DNA from: Anaeromyces robustus
Lineage: Eukaryota > Neocallimastigomycota > Neocallimastigomycetes > Neocallimastigales > Neocallimastigaceae
Length of the DNA stretch: 64,000 nt
Direction: 5' to 3'
Assembly (NCBI GenBank): GCA_002104895.1
Contig: MCFG01000038.1
Coordinates: forward strand, 186,001-250,000
The notes below the pieces were generated by a model. It searched no databases. It was not told the origin of the DNA and was given only the letters and a program-made list of their open reading frames with translations. Positions 1 through 12,183 of this stretch are shown piece by piece. Every line of letters begins with the position of its first letter. Within the stretch, counting starts at the first letter, position 1. The position numbers and the translations under genes are program-made.

Positions 1-480
<480 letters not shown>

Positions 481-934
481 AATTATATAATTATTTTTTT
501 CATTGATTAAATTAATTATAGAATATATAGAATAAATAAGAAATACAGAATAAATAAGAATAAAATTATGATATGATATGATAATCTTGTGTATAATCAA
601 TAAATCATGTATAATACTAATATATTAAAAAATATTAAAAATATATATATCAACTCAATACAAAAAAGAAATTTAAAATTTTGATAAACCAATCATGTAT
701 TAAAAATTTTTTAAAAAAAAAAAAAAAAAAATATAAAAGTAAAAAAAAAAATCTCTAGAATTTTTTTTTTTTTTTTTTCTGGTCAAGTTCGACCCTTTAA
801 ATCATACATAATATAATATAATTATATTTCTTTTATAATTTATTTAAAAGTGGTTACGTTTCCGTTTCAATTTAATTTAATTTTATTTTAAACTTCATTA
901 TTATAAAACTTTTTTCTTTTTATAAATTTAAAAA
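481..934 (+). promoter_or_regulatory. 5' flank of the IMP dehydrogenase gene
   Basis: AT-rich gap ending at the IMPDH start codon. It has long A and T runs (about 710-730 and 760-778), then two islands with more G and C: one around 779-797 containing AAGTTCGACCC, and one around 850-868 containing GGTTACGTTTCCGTTTC. These two islands stand out from the poly(A)/poly(T) background and are the best candidates for promoter elements. This is inference; no known factor site is claimed. Confidence 0.35.
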
Positions 935-2488
935 ATGAGTCAAATTAATCAAGAATTATTAAAAACCATTGATGTTGAAGATGGTTTAACTGCTGAAGAA
1001 TTATTTGACAGAAAAGCTTCTGTTGGTATGACTTACAATGATTTCCTTATTTTACCAGGATTCATTGATTTCCCAGCCGATGCCGCCAATTGTGATGTTC
1101 AAATAACTAAGAACTATAAAATAAAAACCCCATTTATTTCTAGTCCTATGGATACTGTCACTGAAACTGATATGGCTATTAGTATGGCTTTAATGGGTGG
1201 TTTAGGTGTTATTCAACACAATTGTTCCATTGAAAAGCAAGCTAGTATGGTTAGAAAAGTTAAGAGCTTTGAAAATGGTTTTATTTTAGATCCTCTTTGC
1301 TTAAGTCCAGACAATGTCGTCAAAGATGTTTATGATATTAAACATAAATATGGTTTTTGTGGTATTCCAATTACTGAAGATGGTAAAATGAAATCTAAAT
1401 TATTAGGTATTGTCACATTACGTGATATTGATTTCCTTCAAAGTGAAGAAGATTTAAACAAAAAATTAAGTGAAGTTATGACTACTGATCTTGTTACTGC
1501 TAAAGATGGTATTTCTTTACAAGAAGCTAATGACATTTTAAGAAAATCTAAGAAAGGAAAATTATTGATTGTTGATGAAGAGTATCGTCTTGTTTCATTA
1601 CTTTCTCGTTCCGATCTTATTAAAACTCGTGATTTCCCAAACGCTTCTATTGTTCCAGGAACTAATCAATTATTATGTGCTGCCGCCATTAGTACTCATC
1701 CAGGTGATAGAAAAAGATTAGCTGCCTTAGTTGAAGCCGGTTTAGATATTGTTGTTTTAGATAGTAGTCAAGGAAACTCTACTTTCCAAATTGATTTAAT
1801 TAAATACATTAAAGAAACTTATCCAAAATTAGATGTAATTGGTGGAAATGTTGTCACTAAAACACAAGCTCTTAATCTTATTAAAGCTGGTGTTGACGGA
1901 CTTAGAATTGGTATGGGAAGTGGTAGTATTTGTATTACTCAAGAAGTTATGGCTTGTGGTCGTCCACAAGGTACTGCTGTATACCGTGTTTGTCAATTAG
2001 CTCGTGAATTTGGTGTTCCATGTATTGCTGATGGAGGTATTCAAAATGTTGGTCATATTGTTAAAGCTATTGCTCTTGGTGCAAGTGGTGTTATGATGGG
2101 TGGTCTTTTAGCCGGTACTACCGAAGCACCAGGAGAATACTTCTATCATGAAGGTCATAAATTAAAGCGTTACCGTGGTATGGGTAGTTTAGATGCTATG
2201 GATTCTGGTTCAGCAGCCGCTAAACGTTACTATTCTGAAAATGATAGTATTAGAGTTGCTCAAGGTGTTTCTGGTGCTGTTGTTGATCGTGGTAGTGTTA
2301 AAAAATTCTTAGAATATTTAGAACTTGGTTTAAAACACAGTATGCAAGATATTGGTGTTAAATCTTTACAAGAATTATGGGATAGTGTTGCATCTGGTAA
2401 AGTTCGTTTTGAAAAAAGAACTAGCAGTGCTCAAATTGAAGGTGGTGTCCATGGTCTTTTCTCATATGAAAAGAGACTTTACCAATAA
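935..2488 (+). CDS. inosine-5'-monophosphate dehydrogenase
   Basis: Encodes a 517-residue IMP dehydrogenase, the cytosolic enzyme that oxidises IMP to XMP with NAD+, the committed step of guanine nucleotide synthesis. The length matches eukaryotic IMPDHs (about 514-523 residues). The N-terminal half-barrel carries YNDFLILPG near residue 34. A pair of CBS domains is inserted at about residues 115-235. The catalytic loop GSGSICIT has its cysteine at residue 333 (nt 1931-1933), where the family places the thioimidate-forming cysteine. Downstream are RGMGSLDAM and the flap segment [10 protein letters not shown], and the protein ends in the typical SYEKRLY-type tail. The reading frame is uninterrupted, so the gene has no intron, unlike most of its neighbours. 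The first ATG follows an A-rich leader and aligns with the start of the family. Function is very secure; the CBS pair suggests normal allosteric control by purine nucleotides (family knowledge). Confidence 0.98.
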   Translation: MSQINQELLKTIDVEDGLTAEELFDRKASVGMTYNDFLILPGFIDFPADAANCDVQITKNYKIKTPFISSPMDTVTETDMAISMALMGGLGVIQHNCSIEKQASMVRKVKSFENGFILDPLCLSPDNVVKDVYDIKHKYGFCGIPITEDGKMKSKLLGIVTLRDIDFLQSEEDLNKKLSEVMTTDLVTAKDGISLQEANDILRKSKKGKLLIVDEEYRLVSLLSRSDLIKTRDFPNASIVPGTNQLLCAAAISTHPGDRKRLAALVEAGLDIVVLDSSQGNSTFQIDLIKYIKETYPKLDVIGGNVVTKTQALNLIKAGVDGLRIGMGSGSICITQEVMACGRPQGTAVYRVCQLAREFGVPCIADGGIQNVGHIVKAIALGASGVMMGGLLAGTTEAPGEYFYHEGHKLKRYRGMGSLDAMDSGSAAAKRYYSENDSIRVAQGVSGAVVDRGSVKKFLEYLELGLKHSMQDIGVKSLQELWDSVASGKVRFEKRTSSAQIEGGVHGLFSYEKRLYQ

Positions 2489-2929
2489 ATTTAAAATTTT
2501 TATTAAAAGAAAAAGAAAAATCCATCCGATATATCAAGTCTTATTTATTATTTTCTAATTTATATTTCATATTTAAATACATAAAATATTTAAAAAAAAA
2601 ATCTTTTTAAAAAAATTAAATAATTAATATAAATATTTATTTAAAAAATAAATAAAAAAAAATAAAAAAAAAAATATGTATATATAAATAAAAAAATATA
2701 AAATGTTTATATATATAAAATATAATTATTAAAAAAAATTAAATTAATAAAAGAAAACAATAAAAATAAATATAAATATTACAAAAATTAATAAAATAAA
2801 TATAAATATTTAAATATTTATCATAATATATTTCGATAATCTTAAATAATGTGTTATTGTTAAATGATGTGTTTTTAATAATAGTTTATGTTTGTTTTTT
2901 TTTTTTTTTTTTTATATATTATTTTATCA
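2489..2929. other. AT-rich intergenic gap downstream of IMPDH
   Basis: Runs of A, T and (TA)n. No coding or structured element recognised. The IMPDH 3' UTR and poly(A) site should lie in its first 150 bases. Confidence 0.7.
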
Positions 2930-3252
2930 TTGTTGAGGCTTAAGACTTGTTCTTTCCATATATTTGAAAAAATAATTGATGGAACCAGAAAAGGAAGAAT
3001 ACCGATTCTATTAACGAACTAAGTAGAATAGGGTAAATCAATTTTATTTTAATTCTATATGTAGAATTAAAGGCTAGTATGGATTTATTGTTTTTATCTA
3101 TTAATATACTACTTTATACCCTCCAGTATTATTCATTGTTATTTTGTGTTTTTTTTTTTTTTTTATTTTTTTTTTTATTCATGTATTTTAATATTTAAAC
3201 TCAATAAAGATGATGTACAAATTATGTGCTTTTAAATAAAAAAAAAAAAAAT
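2930..3252 (+). mobile_element. 3' end of a LINE (truncated copy)
   Basis: A stretch with more G and C than its surroundings that matches, base for base over most of about 260 nt, the reverse complement of the 3' end of the LINE at 38424-40714. Shared blocks are the CCGAT..CTATT..GTAGAATAGG..AATCAATTTTA segment, a conserved hairpin, CTAGTATGGATTTATTG, CCTCCAGTATTATT, ATTCATGTATTTTAATATTTAAA and GTACAAATT just before the A-tail. It contains an AATAAA at about 3203 and ends in a poly(A) tract (about 3238-3252), as expected for a retroposed LINE end on the plus strand. Where the copy begins on its 5' side is uncertain (between 2930 and 2990). Confidence 0.85.
3048..3071 (+). other. conserved hairpin in the LINE 3' UTR
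   Basis: Perfect 10-bp stem (TTTAATTCTA / TAGAATTAAA) with a TATG loop. The copy at 38641-38663 keeps the stem almost entirely and has TATT in the loop. It is a candidate recognition structure for the element's own reverse transcriptase (inference). Confidence 0.6.
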
Positions 3253-3272
3253 TGTACAACAAGTACATCAAC

Positions 3273-3320
3273 ATTATGCATAATCTCTAACTTATTTATA
3301 AGTTAGAGATTATGCATAAT
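3273..3320. repeat. perfect inverted repeat, 23-bp arms
   Basis: Arms 3273-3295 and 3298-3320 are exact reverse complements separated by TT. The arms contain ATGCAT and CTCTAACTTAT, so this is not simple-sequence DNA. It lies about 20 nt after the poly(A) of the LINE remnant. Confidence 0.95.
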
Positions 3321-3329
3321 TGTTTCTAT

Positions 3330-3565
3330 GACTCGATAGGGATTTTTTCTCTAAACAATTCATTGATTTGGAAGGTACAGAGCCTCAGAAGAGGGGGTTT
3401 TATAATACAAAATCAAAAGCATTGAAAACATATAACTACAGAGCCTTTCAAAGTCTTATTCTCTTTTAAAAAAAATGATAGGAGAGAATTAAGTAGACAT
3501 CGCACTATCTATAACCATTTAGAGAAGTGTGAAATCAGTATAATACTTTTTACTGGGATTTAGAA
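3330..3565 (+). pseudogene. decayed coding island with a helix-turn-helix-like motif
   Basis: The base composition is much richer in G and C than the flanks. Plus-strand reading gives about 45 residues (nt about 3332-3465) including FIDLEGTEPQKRGFYN and TYNYRAFQSLILF, then a stop. After an A-run, a second stretch contains RRELSRHRTIYNHLEKC, which looks like the recognition-helix region of a transposase or a DNA-binding domain. The two pieces are not in one open frame. I cannot name the family; a dead transposon is the simplest reading. Confidence 0.35.
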
Positions 3566-4248
3566 ATAAGTAAAAATATTAATTTGTACAATATATATAT
3601 ATATTATCGTGAATTTTATTAAAGACTTTAAAAAATTAAAACTGTTATTTATTTTTTTATAAATAATGAAAATTTCTGGAGAAAATAAAAATAAAAATAT
3701 GGATTTTAAAAAGTTTAGTGAATATAAACTTTAAATAAAAATATACGAATATTTAAAAATTAAATAGTATTTTTTCTACTTTTTTTCTTTTAAATTTATT
3801 TATTTATTTACTTAATTGAAAAATATATTTCTTTCTATGAAAGACATAATTCTCTTTCAATCTAATAAATATATATTTAACCCTTTGGGATTTTATTCTA
3901 ATTAAATCATAAATTGAAAAATTATTTTTATATTATTTTAAAAATTTCTATAATATATTATCTTATTTTTTTGTATTAATAAATGTATTAATAAAATACT
4001 TGATTGGTTTTTTAATATAAAATTTTGTTTAATATTTAATATATTAAAAGTATAAATTTTTCTTTAATTTATCATTATTTTTAGTAAACTTTATTAAACT
4101 ATATAGGATTATATAGGTATATAAAAAATAATAATAAAATATGAGATAAATTTTAAATATTTTTATATTTTATGTTAATGTATTTAAATTAAGAATAATA
4201 AAAATATAATTACATAATATTTTATATATTTGTTATAATAGTCTTAAA
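3566..4248. other. AT-rich intergenic gap
   Basis: Nothing recognisable beyond AT-rich low-complexity sequence. The last 50 bases would be the leader of the small gene that follows. Confidence 0.6.
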
Positions 4249-4745
4249 ATGGCAACAAATATTGTAGATGAACCAGATTTAGGTGAAAGACTTAAGCTTT
4301 CTAGCCAAGAGGATAGTGAAGAAGAAGATAGATATATAGAAGATGATGAAGAATTAGATAGGGCTTTAGAACAAGTAAAGAATTCTGGAAAAGTTTTATT
4401 AGCTATGTATGCTAGAATGATGGGTCGTTACTGTAATATATACTTTTTTTTTTAATAATAAAAAATTTTTAAATATGTATAACTCATTTTTTATTAACAA
4501 TTAACAAAAAATAATACATTTTTATATTATTGTGCTAATATATATTTTTATTATTTTTTTTTCTTATTATTTTTTGTGTTATGAATATTATATATATATA
4601 TTAATATTTATTCAAATAATATATCTTGAAATTGCAATAAAAAACATTTTTAATATTTAATAATTCATAAAAATAATATTTTTTTTTATAATATTTTAAA
4701 AATTTCATAGTCATGAAGAAAGCTTTAACAACATATTTCAGTTAA
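4249..4745 (+). CDS. putative small acidic protein, two exons
   Basis: An ATG opens a codon-like stretch much richer in G and C than the flanks. It encodes about 61 residues with an acidic segment (SSQEDSEEEDRYIEDDEELD) followed by a helical part, VKNSGKVLLAMYARMMGRY. A donor GTAATA at 4433 and an acceptor CATAG at 4706-4710 would join it to a short exon (4711-4745) adding about ten residues (FMKKALTTYFS) before TAA, giving 72 residues in all. The splice is inferred from GT-AG and phase only. A second readable stretch in another frame (about 4712-4828) could belong to an alternative form. I do not recognise the family. Confidence 0.35.
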
Positions 4746-5558
4746 ATAAACACACTTATCCTTTACATATGTTAATAAATTCAGATAATGGATTTATTCT
4801 TAACGATATTATTATAAAATATAATTAATTTAATAAATAATACATTTTCTTTAATAATTACAATATCATTAATATTGTTAAAAGAATAAACAACAACAAC
4901 AAATTAAAATAAGCATAACAAACTATAATAATAATAATAATAATATTAATAATAATAATGCAAATAATAATAAAAATAAAGTAAAGTTTAGCGAAATAAA
5001 AAAAAAAATTCAAAAGAAAAAAAATGTAATATAAATAATAATAAAACCAAATCCAAAACTAACAATCAAATAATGAAAAAAAAAAAAAAAAGTACATGAA
5101 CTATTTAAATAGAATAAAATGAAACAAAACAAAGAATTTTTATTTTATTTTTTTAAAGTAAATTAAAATAAATATTTCAAAATATTAAGCATATACTTAT
5201 AAAATCTTTCTTTACTAATGATTTTTATACATATATTCATTATTGATAATATATATCTTACAAAGATATAATATATATAATATGTTTTTTTTTTTTAAAT
5301 ATTTTTTATATCCTTTTATTTAATAATATATTATTAAAATTAAAAATCAATTTTTTTATTTAAGTACAGTATTAGAATAATACATTAATTTTATAATTAA
5401 ATTATTTTAATTAAAATTAATAATTCACTACTCTATTTTTCATTATTATTATTTTATTATTTTTATTTTTATTTTTATTTTTTTTTGGTTGACTTTTTTT
5501 TTTAATAAAAATTTATAGTAAAAATATAAGAAATAAAAAATAAATTGGTATCTATAAA
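4746..5558. other. AT-rich intergenic gap
   Basis: Contains short AAT and CAA repeats and A/T runs. No coding feature seen beyond the possible alternative exon noted for the preceding gene. Confidence 0.6.
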
Positions 5559-5930
5559 TTAATAATAATGACGGATACTTCCACTGGAAGGTGTTGGTGT
5601 ATCAATTTTTACTGAAGAGCCGAAATTTATACTTTGAATAGACATTCCAACTTTAAGGTTTTCAATATTTGTTCTTTGTCCTTCACAAATTTCGTTAACA
5701 TAAGCTTTTATAAAAATGATAATTAATACTTAATATTAGAATTTGATAATAAAACATTATAATATATTTTAAATAAAAATATTAAGTATTCAAACCTTTC
5801 ATTGATTGCTTTAAATCTAAAGAATATGCAAAGTCAAAAGGTGTCCAACCTGCTTTATTTTTAATTTCTAAGGAACAATTTCTATCAATTAATAAAGATA
5901 TAATCTAATATCAAATAAATAATAATACAG

Positions 5931-5968
<38 letters not shown>

Positions 5969-7040
5969 TATTTTTCTTACTATCACATTATTATTATTAT
6001 TATTATTATGGTTATTATAATCACTTACATCACCTTGGTTCCATGCTGATGCACTATACAAAAAAAAAAAAAAAGTAAATAATATGTATTTATATATAAA
6101 TATTATATTTATTTAATAGTATTTGAAATTATTTATTATATTTACTAATGAAGTGGGGTATTTCCTTCATTGTCTGTTATTGAACCTGGTACATTCATAT
6201 CTAACAATTTCTGTCATTAAAGTTTTATATTTTATATTATTTTTAAAAAAAGAACTTTTATTTTTATTTTTATAAGATATAAAATATATAAAAAGGAATA
6301 CTGAATGTGATTTTTACAATAACCATTTCTCTCATTCCATTTTGTGCAGCAATATGTAAAGGTGAACATCCATCTTGGTTTACTTCATGTATAATTTCTG
6401 GAAATAATTCTATATATACATTAAATGCCTAAATAATGATTATAAATTTATTTTAATATAGTTTTTTCTTTACTGTGTTATTATTATTGTATATATATAT
6501 TGAAAATAATAAAAATTATATTTGTTTTATAATGAAATATACATCAAGATTTTTATATTTAGCTGCTATAATAGCAGCATTATTTCCTTCAAAGTCCTAA
6601 AAAAATGAACCAAATAAAAAGAAATATTAATAATATATTATTATTTTATTTGTTGAAAAAAGTAGTTAGAATTATCAATATATATATAAATTGAAATTTC
6701 ATTTGAATTTCATTAGTACTTTAGAACATCCATTAATTTCGTGCTTTGCATCAAAAATTAAGTAATTAAAAATTTCTTGTGCATTATATCGAATAGCGTA
6801 AAATAATGAATTCCTAAGTTGTATTAAATATATAATATATAAATATCAATACAACATTTATTATATAATATATATTATTTTGAGATTAGAATTTATATCA
6901 AAAAATATTATTATGTACCATCCATTTTTAGGATTTGGACTTTGTATTGTTACTTTTTTTTCACTTATTAATTTTTTTACAGTAATTAAATTATGTTCTG
7001 CGATTGCATTTCTTAAGATATGAGCATATTCTTCACTCAT
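5559..7040 (-). CDS. Avo2-like ankyrin-repeat protein (possible TORC2 subunit), eight exons
   Basis: I assembled eight exons: 6919-7040, 6720-6813, 6543-6596, 6318-6428, 6146-6210, 6029-6053, 5796-5904 and 5559-5704. All junctions are GT..AG (donors such as GTACAT, GTAAGT, GTTTGA) and the phases close exactly, giving 726 nt and 241 residues. The start is the ATG at 7040; the stop is TAA at 5559-5561. The protein has an N-terminal helix pair (RNAIAEHNLITVKKLI) and then four to five ankyrin repeats. Readable cores are NGWNSLFYAIRYN, GNNAAIIAAKYKN, GCSPLHIAAQNG, GNTPLHYASAWNQGD and GWTPFDFAYSLD. The last exon is a non-repeat tail rich in Ser and Thr. The N-terminal RNAI..N....VK.LI.....I..PNP.NGW pattern resembles fungal Avo2, an adaptor of TOR complex 2. 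That assignment is from family memory and is moderate. The gene is unrelated in detail to the long-repeat ankyrin genes at 18-32 kb. Confidence 0.8.
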
Positions 7041-7465
7041 TTTATTTTATATTAATTACTCTTTTTATTAAAATTTTATAGTTATTGATAATTTATATAT
7101 ATATATATATATTTATATTATTATGTATTTTATTGCGTTTTATTTTATTCTATTATATTATTATTTCAATATAATAATAATATTGAATATTAATATATTA
7201 ATATGTGACGTGACACATATAGATATTTGATTATATATATATTTTTTATGAAATTATTATTTTTCTGTTATAATAAAAAGAAAATACTTTTTTATTTCTT
7301 TTATATTATAAAAATTATCATTAATTTGTTATTATTTATTATTGTAATTTTTCTTCTTTTTTTTTTTTTTTTTTTAAATTTCAATTTTATAAAATTTCAT
7401 TTTTATTTTAAACTAAAAGAAAAATAATAATAATATAATACTAATTTAAAATATTCCGAATTTCA

Positions 7466-7560
<95 letters not shown>

Positions 7561-7581
7561 GTAAATAAATGAATGAATGAA

Positions 7582-7660
<79 letters not shown>

Positions 7661-8130
7661 GTAAATAAATAAATAAATAAATATTATATGTATGTAAGTA
7701 ATTTATTTATTGTAATATAATAATTAATTGTATATTTCAAAATTGAATTGATTTTATAATAAATAAAATTATTATATAATTATTGGCGAATATGCTGTTT
7801 ATTCTTATTCTTTTTTCATAAATTAGAAATTTATAATGAATTAAATTAAATAAAAGAAATTTCGTAAGAAAGATTAAGAAAAAATAAAAAAAAAAAAAAT
7901 AATCATAAAAAGAAAGGATTATTTTATTTGTATTATTTTTGAAAAATAATTAGAAAGAATAATATATATAATATCTAAATTAATATAGTTATTATTTATA
8001 AAACATCATATTTTATTTGATTTATTTACATTGAAAGCTTGGATAAAATTTGAACTTGAAATTATATTATTGTAAAAGATATATGTATAAAAGAATCAAT
8101 TTTACAATTTGATTATTAAATTTATAAAAT
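7041..8130. other. divergent intergenic region with (AAAT)n microsatellite
   Basis: Lies between two divergently transcribed genes, so it must hold both promoters. It contains a 200-bp-plus AAAT tetranucleotide array and AT-rich spacer. No protein-coding signal was found. Confidence 0.7.
7465..7683. repeat. (AAAT)n microsatellite
   Basis: About 54 units of AAAT with a few G substitutions (GTAAAT, GAATGAATGA). Confidence 0.97.
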
Positions 8131-9381
8131 ATGAACGATTCAATACCTTTAGTAAACATTAAAAATTATAAAAGAAATAGAGCCGGTGAAGCAGAAGAAA
8201 GATTATTAAGAGATGAAGGCTCATCTAGTAATATAAGATATATGGAAAGAAACAGAGGTAATTTTAAAAATAGTACTGGATTTTTAAAAAAAATCTTTTA
8301 TGGCATTTCATTTAGTATATTAGGAATAGGCTCTGTATTCCTACTTATGGTAGTAATACGACTTCTTGGATTTGGAGGTGGCACTGGTGAAATGTCCATT
8401 GAGAATTACGTTGATGTTGTTGGAAGATATTCAAAAAATTCAAATTTAAATATTAAAAATGGTGATCTTTTAACTCCATTGTTAGTTGAAAGAGTTGTTG
8501 GATCTGAGAATCACAAAAAAGTTCAAGAATTTATTGTAAATCATTTCACTGGACTTCAATGGGAAATGGAAAAAGATACATTTGAAGATAATACTCCATT
8601 AGGATTAAAGACATTTACAAATTATATTTTTACTAAGAATCCAGTAGCTGAAAAAAGAATTGTTTTAGCAGCACATTATGATTCGAAATATTTTGAAAAT
8701 GGTGGTTTTATTGGTGCGACTGATTCAGCAGTACCATGTGCTATTTTAATGGATATTGCCGAAAATTTAAATTTTGCATTGGAAAACCAACAAAAAAGGA
8801 TTGAAAGTAAAGAAGGTAAAGAAGCTCTTCGTAAATCGACCACTATACAAATGATATTTTTTGATGGTGAAGAAGCATTTCAAGATTGGACAAATACTGA
8901 TTCCATTTATGGTGCTAAACATTTAGCTAATAAATGGGAATATGAAACTTTAAATAGTTCAACTACTATAACCAAACTTCAAAGTATTGATGTATTTGTA
9001 CTTTTAGATTTACTTGGTGCTGCAAAACCAACATTTACTAATTATTATAAAAGTTCAGAGAAATATTTTAATAGTTTAGCTGAGGTAGAAACAATACTTA
9101 ATAAACAAAATATGTTAAGTACTTCATCTGTTTCCAAGTATAATTCTTATTTCATGAAAAGTGAAGGATTAGTTAGTACAACTAAATTATTTATTGATGA
9201 TGATCATAAACCTTTTCTTCGTAAAAATGTTCCAATTTTACATTTAATTCCTTATCCATTCCCTGATGTATGGCATAAACTTGATGATAATGCCGATGCT
9301 CTTGATCAAGACACTATTAAAGATTTAGCAATTATATTGAAACTTTTTATTGTTAAACAACTTCAATTAAATATGTATTAA
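8131..9381 (+). CDS. glutaminyl-peptide cyclotransferase, membrane-anchored (M28 family)
   Basis: Encodes 416 residues of a glutaminyl cyclase, the zinc enzyme that turns N-terminal Gln or Glu of secretory proteins into pyroglutamate. Residues 1-50 are a charged cytosolic segment. Residues about 52-80 form one hydrophobic helix, so it is a type II signal-anchor protein like the Golgi isoform of animals. The catalytic domain keeps the family's sites: AHYDSK at 181-186, GATDSAVP with the zinc Asp at 198, FFDGEEAF with the catalytic Glu 247 and zinc Glu 248, and VWHKLDDN with Trp 381 and zinc His 382. The mapping onto the animal enzyme is family knowledge; the residues are seen here. One exon, no frameshift, and the first ATG is used. 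The action site is probably the Golgi lumen. Confidence 0.95.
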   Translation: MNDSIPLVNIKNYKRNRAGEAEERLLRDEGSSSNIRYMERNRGNFKNSTGFLKKIFYGISFSILGIGSVFLLMVVIRLLGFGGGTGEMSIENYVDVVGRYSKNSNLNIKNGDLLTPLLVERVVGSENHKKVQEFIVNHFTGLQWEMEKDTFEDNTPLGLKTFTNYIFTKNPVAEKRIVLAAHYDSKYFENGGFIGATDSAVPCAILMDIAENLNFALENQQKRIESKEGKEALRKSTTIQMIFFDGEEAFQDWTNTDSIYGAKHLANKWEYETLNSSTTITKLQSIDVFVLLDLLGAAKPTFTNYYKSSEKYFNSLAEVETILNKQNMLSTSSVSKYNSYFMKSEGLVSTTKLFIDDDHKPFLRKNVPILHLIPYPFPDVWHKLDDNADALDQDTIKDLAIILKLFIVKQLQLNMY

Positions 9382-9558
9382 TTATTATTATAGTGTATAT
9401 ATATATATTATTATTATTTATAATAAATAAAAATGTACTTTATATTTTCTTTTTTTTTTTTTTTTTTATATTTATTTTTTTAATATATATATAATTAATC
9501 TATTGAATCTATTAAGAATTTGGGAAAAAGGAAGACATAGAACATTTCATAATTAAGA

Positions 9559-9561
9559 ATA

Positions 9562-9630
<69 letters not shown>

Positions 9631-9822
9631 TAATAATAAAAATATAATATAAGAAAAATTGTAAAACAAAACAAAACAAAATAAAATAAAATAAAATAAA
9701 ATAAAATAAAATAAAATAAAATAAAATAAAATAAAATAAAATAAAATAAAATAAAATAAAATAAAATAAAATAAAATAAAATAAAATAAAATAAAATAAA
9801 ATAAAATAAAATAAAATAAAAT
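9559..9822. repeat. (AAT)n followed by (AAAAT)n microsatellites
   Basis: An AAT trinucleotide array (about 9559-9640) is followed by a pentanucleotide array at about 9665-9822. The pentanucleotide array begins as AAAAC and becomes about 30 units of AAAAT. Confidence 0.97.
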
Positions 9823-9828
9823 AGAATT

Positions 9829-9877
9829 GATTCATATTTTTAACATTTTTTTTTTAAAAATGTTAAAAATATGAATC
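9829..9877. repeat. perfect inverted repeat, 22-bp arms
   Basis: Arms 9829-9850 and 9856-9877 are exact reverse complements around a five-T loop. It abuts the end of the (AAAAT)n array. Confidence 0.93.
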
Positions 9878-9941
9878 ATATTATTAATAATATTTATGGT
9901 ACATATTAATTCAAATTTAAATTTAAATTAATAATATTGTA

Positions 9942-9944
9942 TAA

Positions 9945-10016
<72 letters not shown>

Positions 10017-10108
10017 AAATAAATAAATAAATAAATAATAATTAATAAATAAATAAATAAATAATTAAATAAATAAATATATAATTAAATAAATAATTAA
10101 ATAAATAA

Positions 10109-10165
<57 letters not shown>
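9942..10165. repeat. (AAAT)n / (AAT)n microsatellite
   Basis: AAAT array with AATT-containing interruptions (10018-10120), ending in an AAT array. Confidence 0.95.
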
Positions 10166-10167
<2 letters not shown>

Positions 10168-10848
10168 TAATATTGTATGCATATTATTATCAATTCATTT
10201 TCATTAAGTGTATATTCATGTACATATATTAAATTCAGTTTATATATGTAACTATTATAACAATTATAGAAACATGCAATTATCATTAATAATTTTGTTA
10301 CTAAAAATATTGTCAATGTTAATATTTTTATATCAAATATTAACAAAAGTTATTAATGATGAAAAGAAAACTTTTATTAATGCTTTTTATATATATTTAA
10401 TTATTATATTGTAAATTGAACGTTTATGTTATTTTTTATTAATTTAATTTCTTTTAATTATAATTATTAATAATATTTCTATAGTAGAATCTATTTTTTC
10501 TTTTTTATTATTATTTATTATTTATTATTTTAAATGAAACATTTTTGATATAATTAAATAATATATTATTGATAATTACAATACTTAATTTATTTTAAAA
10601 TTTATTAAAATAAATGAGGGCATATTTTTTTATTATACAGGGGATTTTAAAATTTTAAATTTGATGTTTTAATATAGGAATTTTATGATTTATTAATTAT
10701 TAATTGTAAAATTTTACTATGAATAAACCATAATTATTATTAAAAAAAAAATAAATGTACAAAAATACAAAAAACAAATTTATTCATTTTTATATATTTA
10801 ATAATAGAAAAAATAATTATTATTATATGTTAAATTATTAAATTAAAA

Positions 10849-10889
<41 letters not shown>

Positions 10890-12183
10890 ATATTAATTTT
10901 ATATTAAATTATTTTCTATTTCTATCATTTATATCTATAGATTTTATATTTTATATTTTATATTTATATGTCAAAAAAATATAAAATAAAAAAAAGGTTT
11001 AATTATTTGGTAGTAATCTAGAATGGAAATAAGCGGAATATAAAATGTTTAAGATAACTACTATATATGGTAATGTAGTACAAATTTGTAATGTGAAATA
11101 AATTTTAATTACATTCAAACAATTGAAAAATAAATATAAAATATTATATTTAAAATAATTAATATATATAATGATATATTTAATATTTTTTATTTCATAT
11201 ATTAAATTATATTCAATTCTATTTTATATATTTTTTTACATTATAAAATGCAAACAAAAAATCATGTAATAAAAATAATATAATAATATTATAATTATAC
11301 TTTTTATATATATATATTAAATTTTTTTAATATAATTTATATTACCGCTAAATTAAAATCATCCTCATATTTATAATTTTAACAAATTAAATTATTAAAT
11401 TTTAAATTGATGATGATTTTATAAATATATTATTTTATATTATAAATATATTATATTATATTATAGATATATTATTAAATTAATTTTATATATTATTTGA
11501 TTTAGAGTTTATATACAATAATATTTTTTATATTAAGTTTATTTAAATATAATATATTTATTATTTAATGTATATATTATTTAATTTTTTTTTTTTGAAC
11601 ATTTGTGTATTAAGATAAAATCAAAAATTTGGATATTTTGTGTTCAAAATGAAATATAAATAAAAATATATAATATTATAGTTATTATTAGTATTGTACT
11701 ATATTATTAATAATTAAAGTTTTTATTAATAGTAAAAAGACAAAATAAATATATATATAAGAAAATAAGAATATAATTTTTTTTCTATTTCATTTTTTAT
11801 AGACCTTTTTTTTTTTTTTTTTTTTGAATTTATTTTATTTCTTTTCTTTTTTCTTTATATATTTATTAATTATTTTATTATATTTTTAATACCACGCATT
11901 TTGTTCAATAGTAATTTATGTAATATAGAAAAAGAAAGAGAAATAAATATTATAATACCAAAAAAAAATATTAAAAATTCCATTCATTTTAAAAATTTAA
12001 CAGTACTTAAAAAGATAATTTTTATATAAAAGGATATTTTAAAATTATAATAAAAAGGAATAGACAATTAATAAGAAGAACGTTATTATTATCGATAATC
12101 AAATATAGCGTTATACATTATTTGATTATTTGATTAAAAAATAATATTTTAACATAACTAGACAATATTAAAAAAGATAAAAA

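Larger units (their letters stand above)
9382..12183. other. gene-poor low-complexity region
   Basis: Contains several microsatellites and one strong hairpin (listed separately), a pure A-run of over 35 bases (about 10850-10887) and otherwise AT-rich unique sequence. Open frames here encode only tandem FILFY- or YYYY-type repeats from the microsatellites and are not genes. The last 60 bases are the leader of the cysteine-rich gene. Confidence 0.75.

Noticed and set aside
779-800. GTTCGA-containing segment considered as a tRNA B box
   Set aside because: The flanking bases do not form a 5-bp T-stem or an acceptor stem and there is no A box. No tRNA was found anywhere in the window.
7227-7427. 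66-codon Phe/Ile-rich open frame
   Set aside because: Poly(T) and AT-rich upstream sequence of the Avo2-like gene; no protein-like pattern.
9512-9835. Open frame with tandem FILFY and poly-Tyr on the minus strand
   Set aside because: Translation of the (AAAAT)n and (AAT)n arrays; no non-repeat content.
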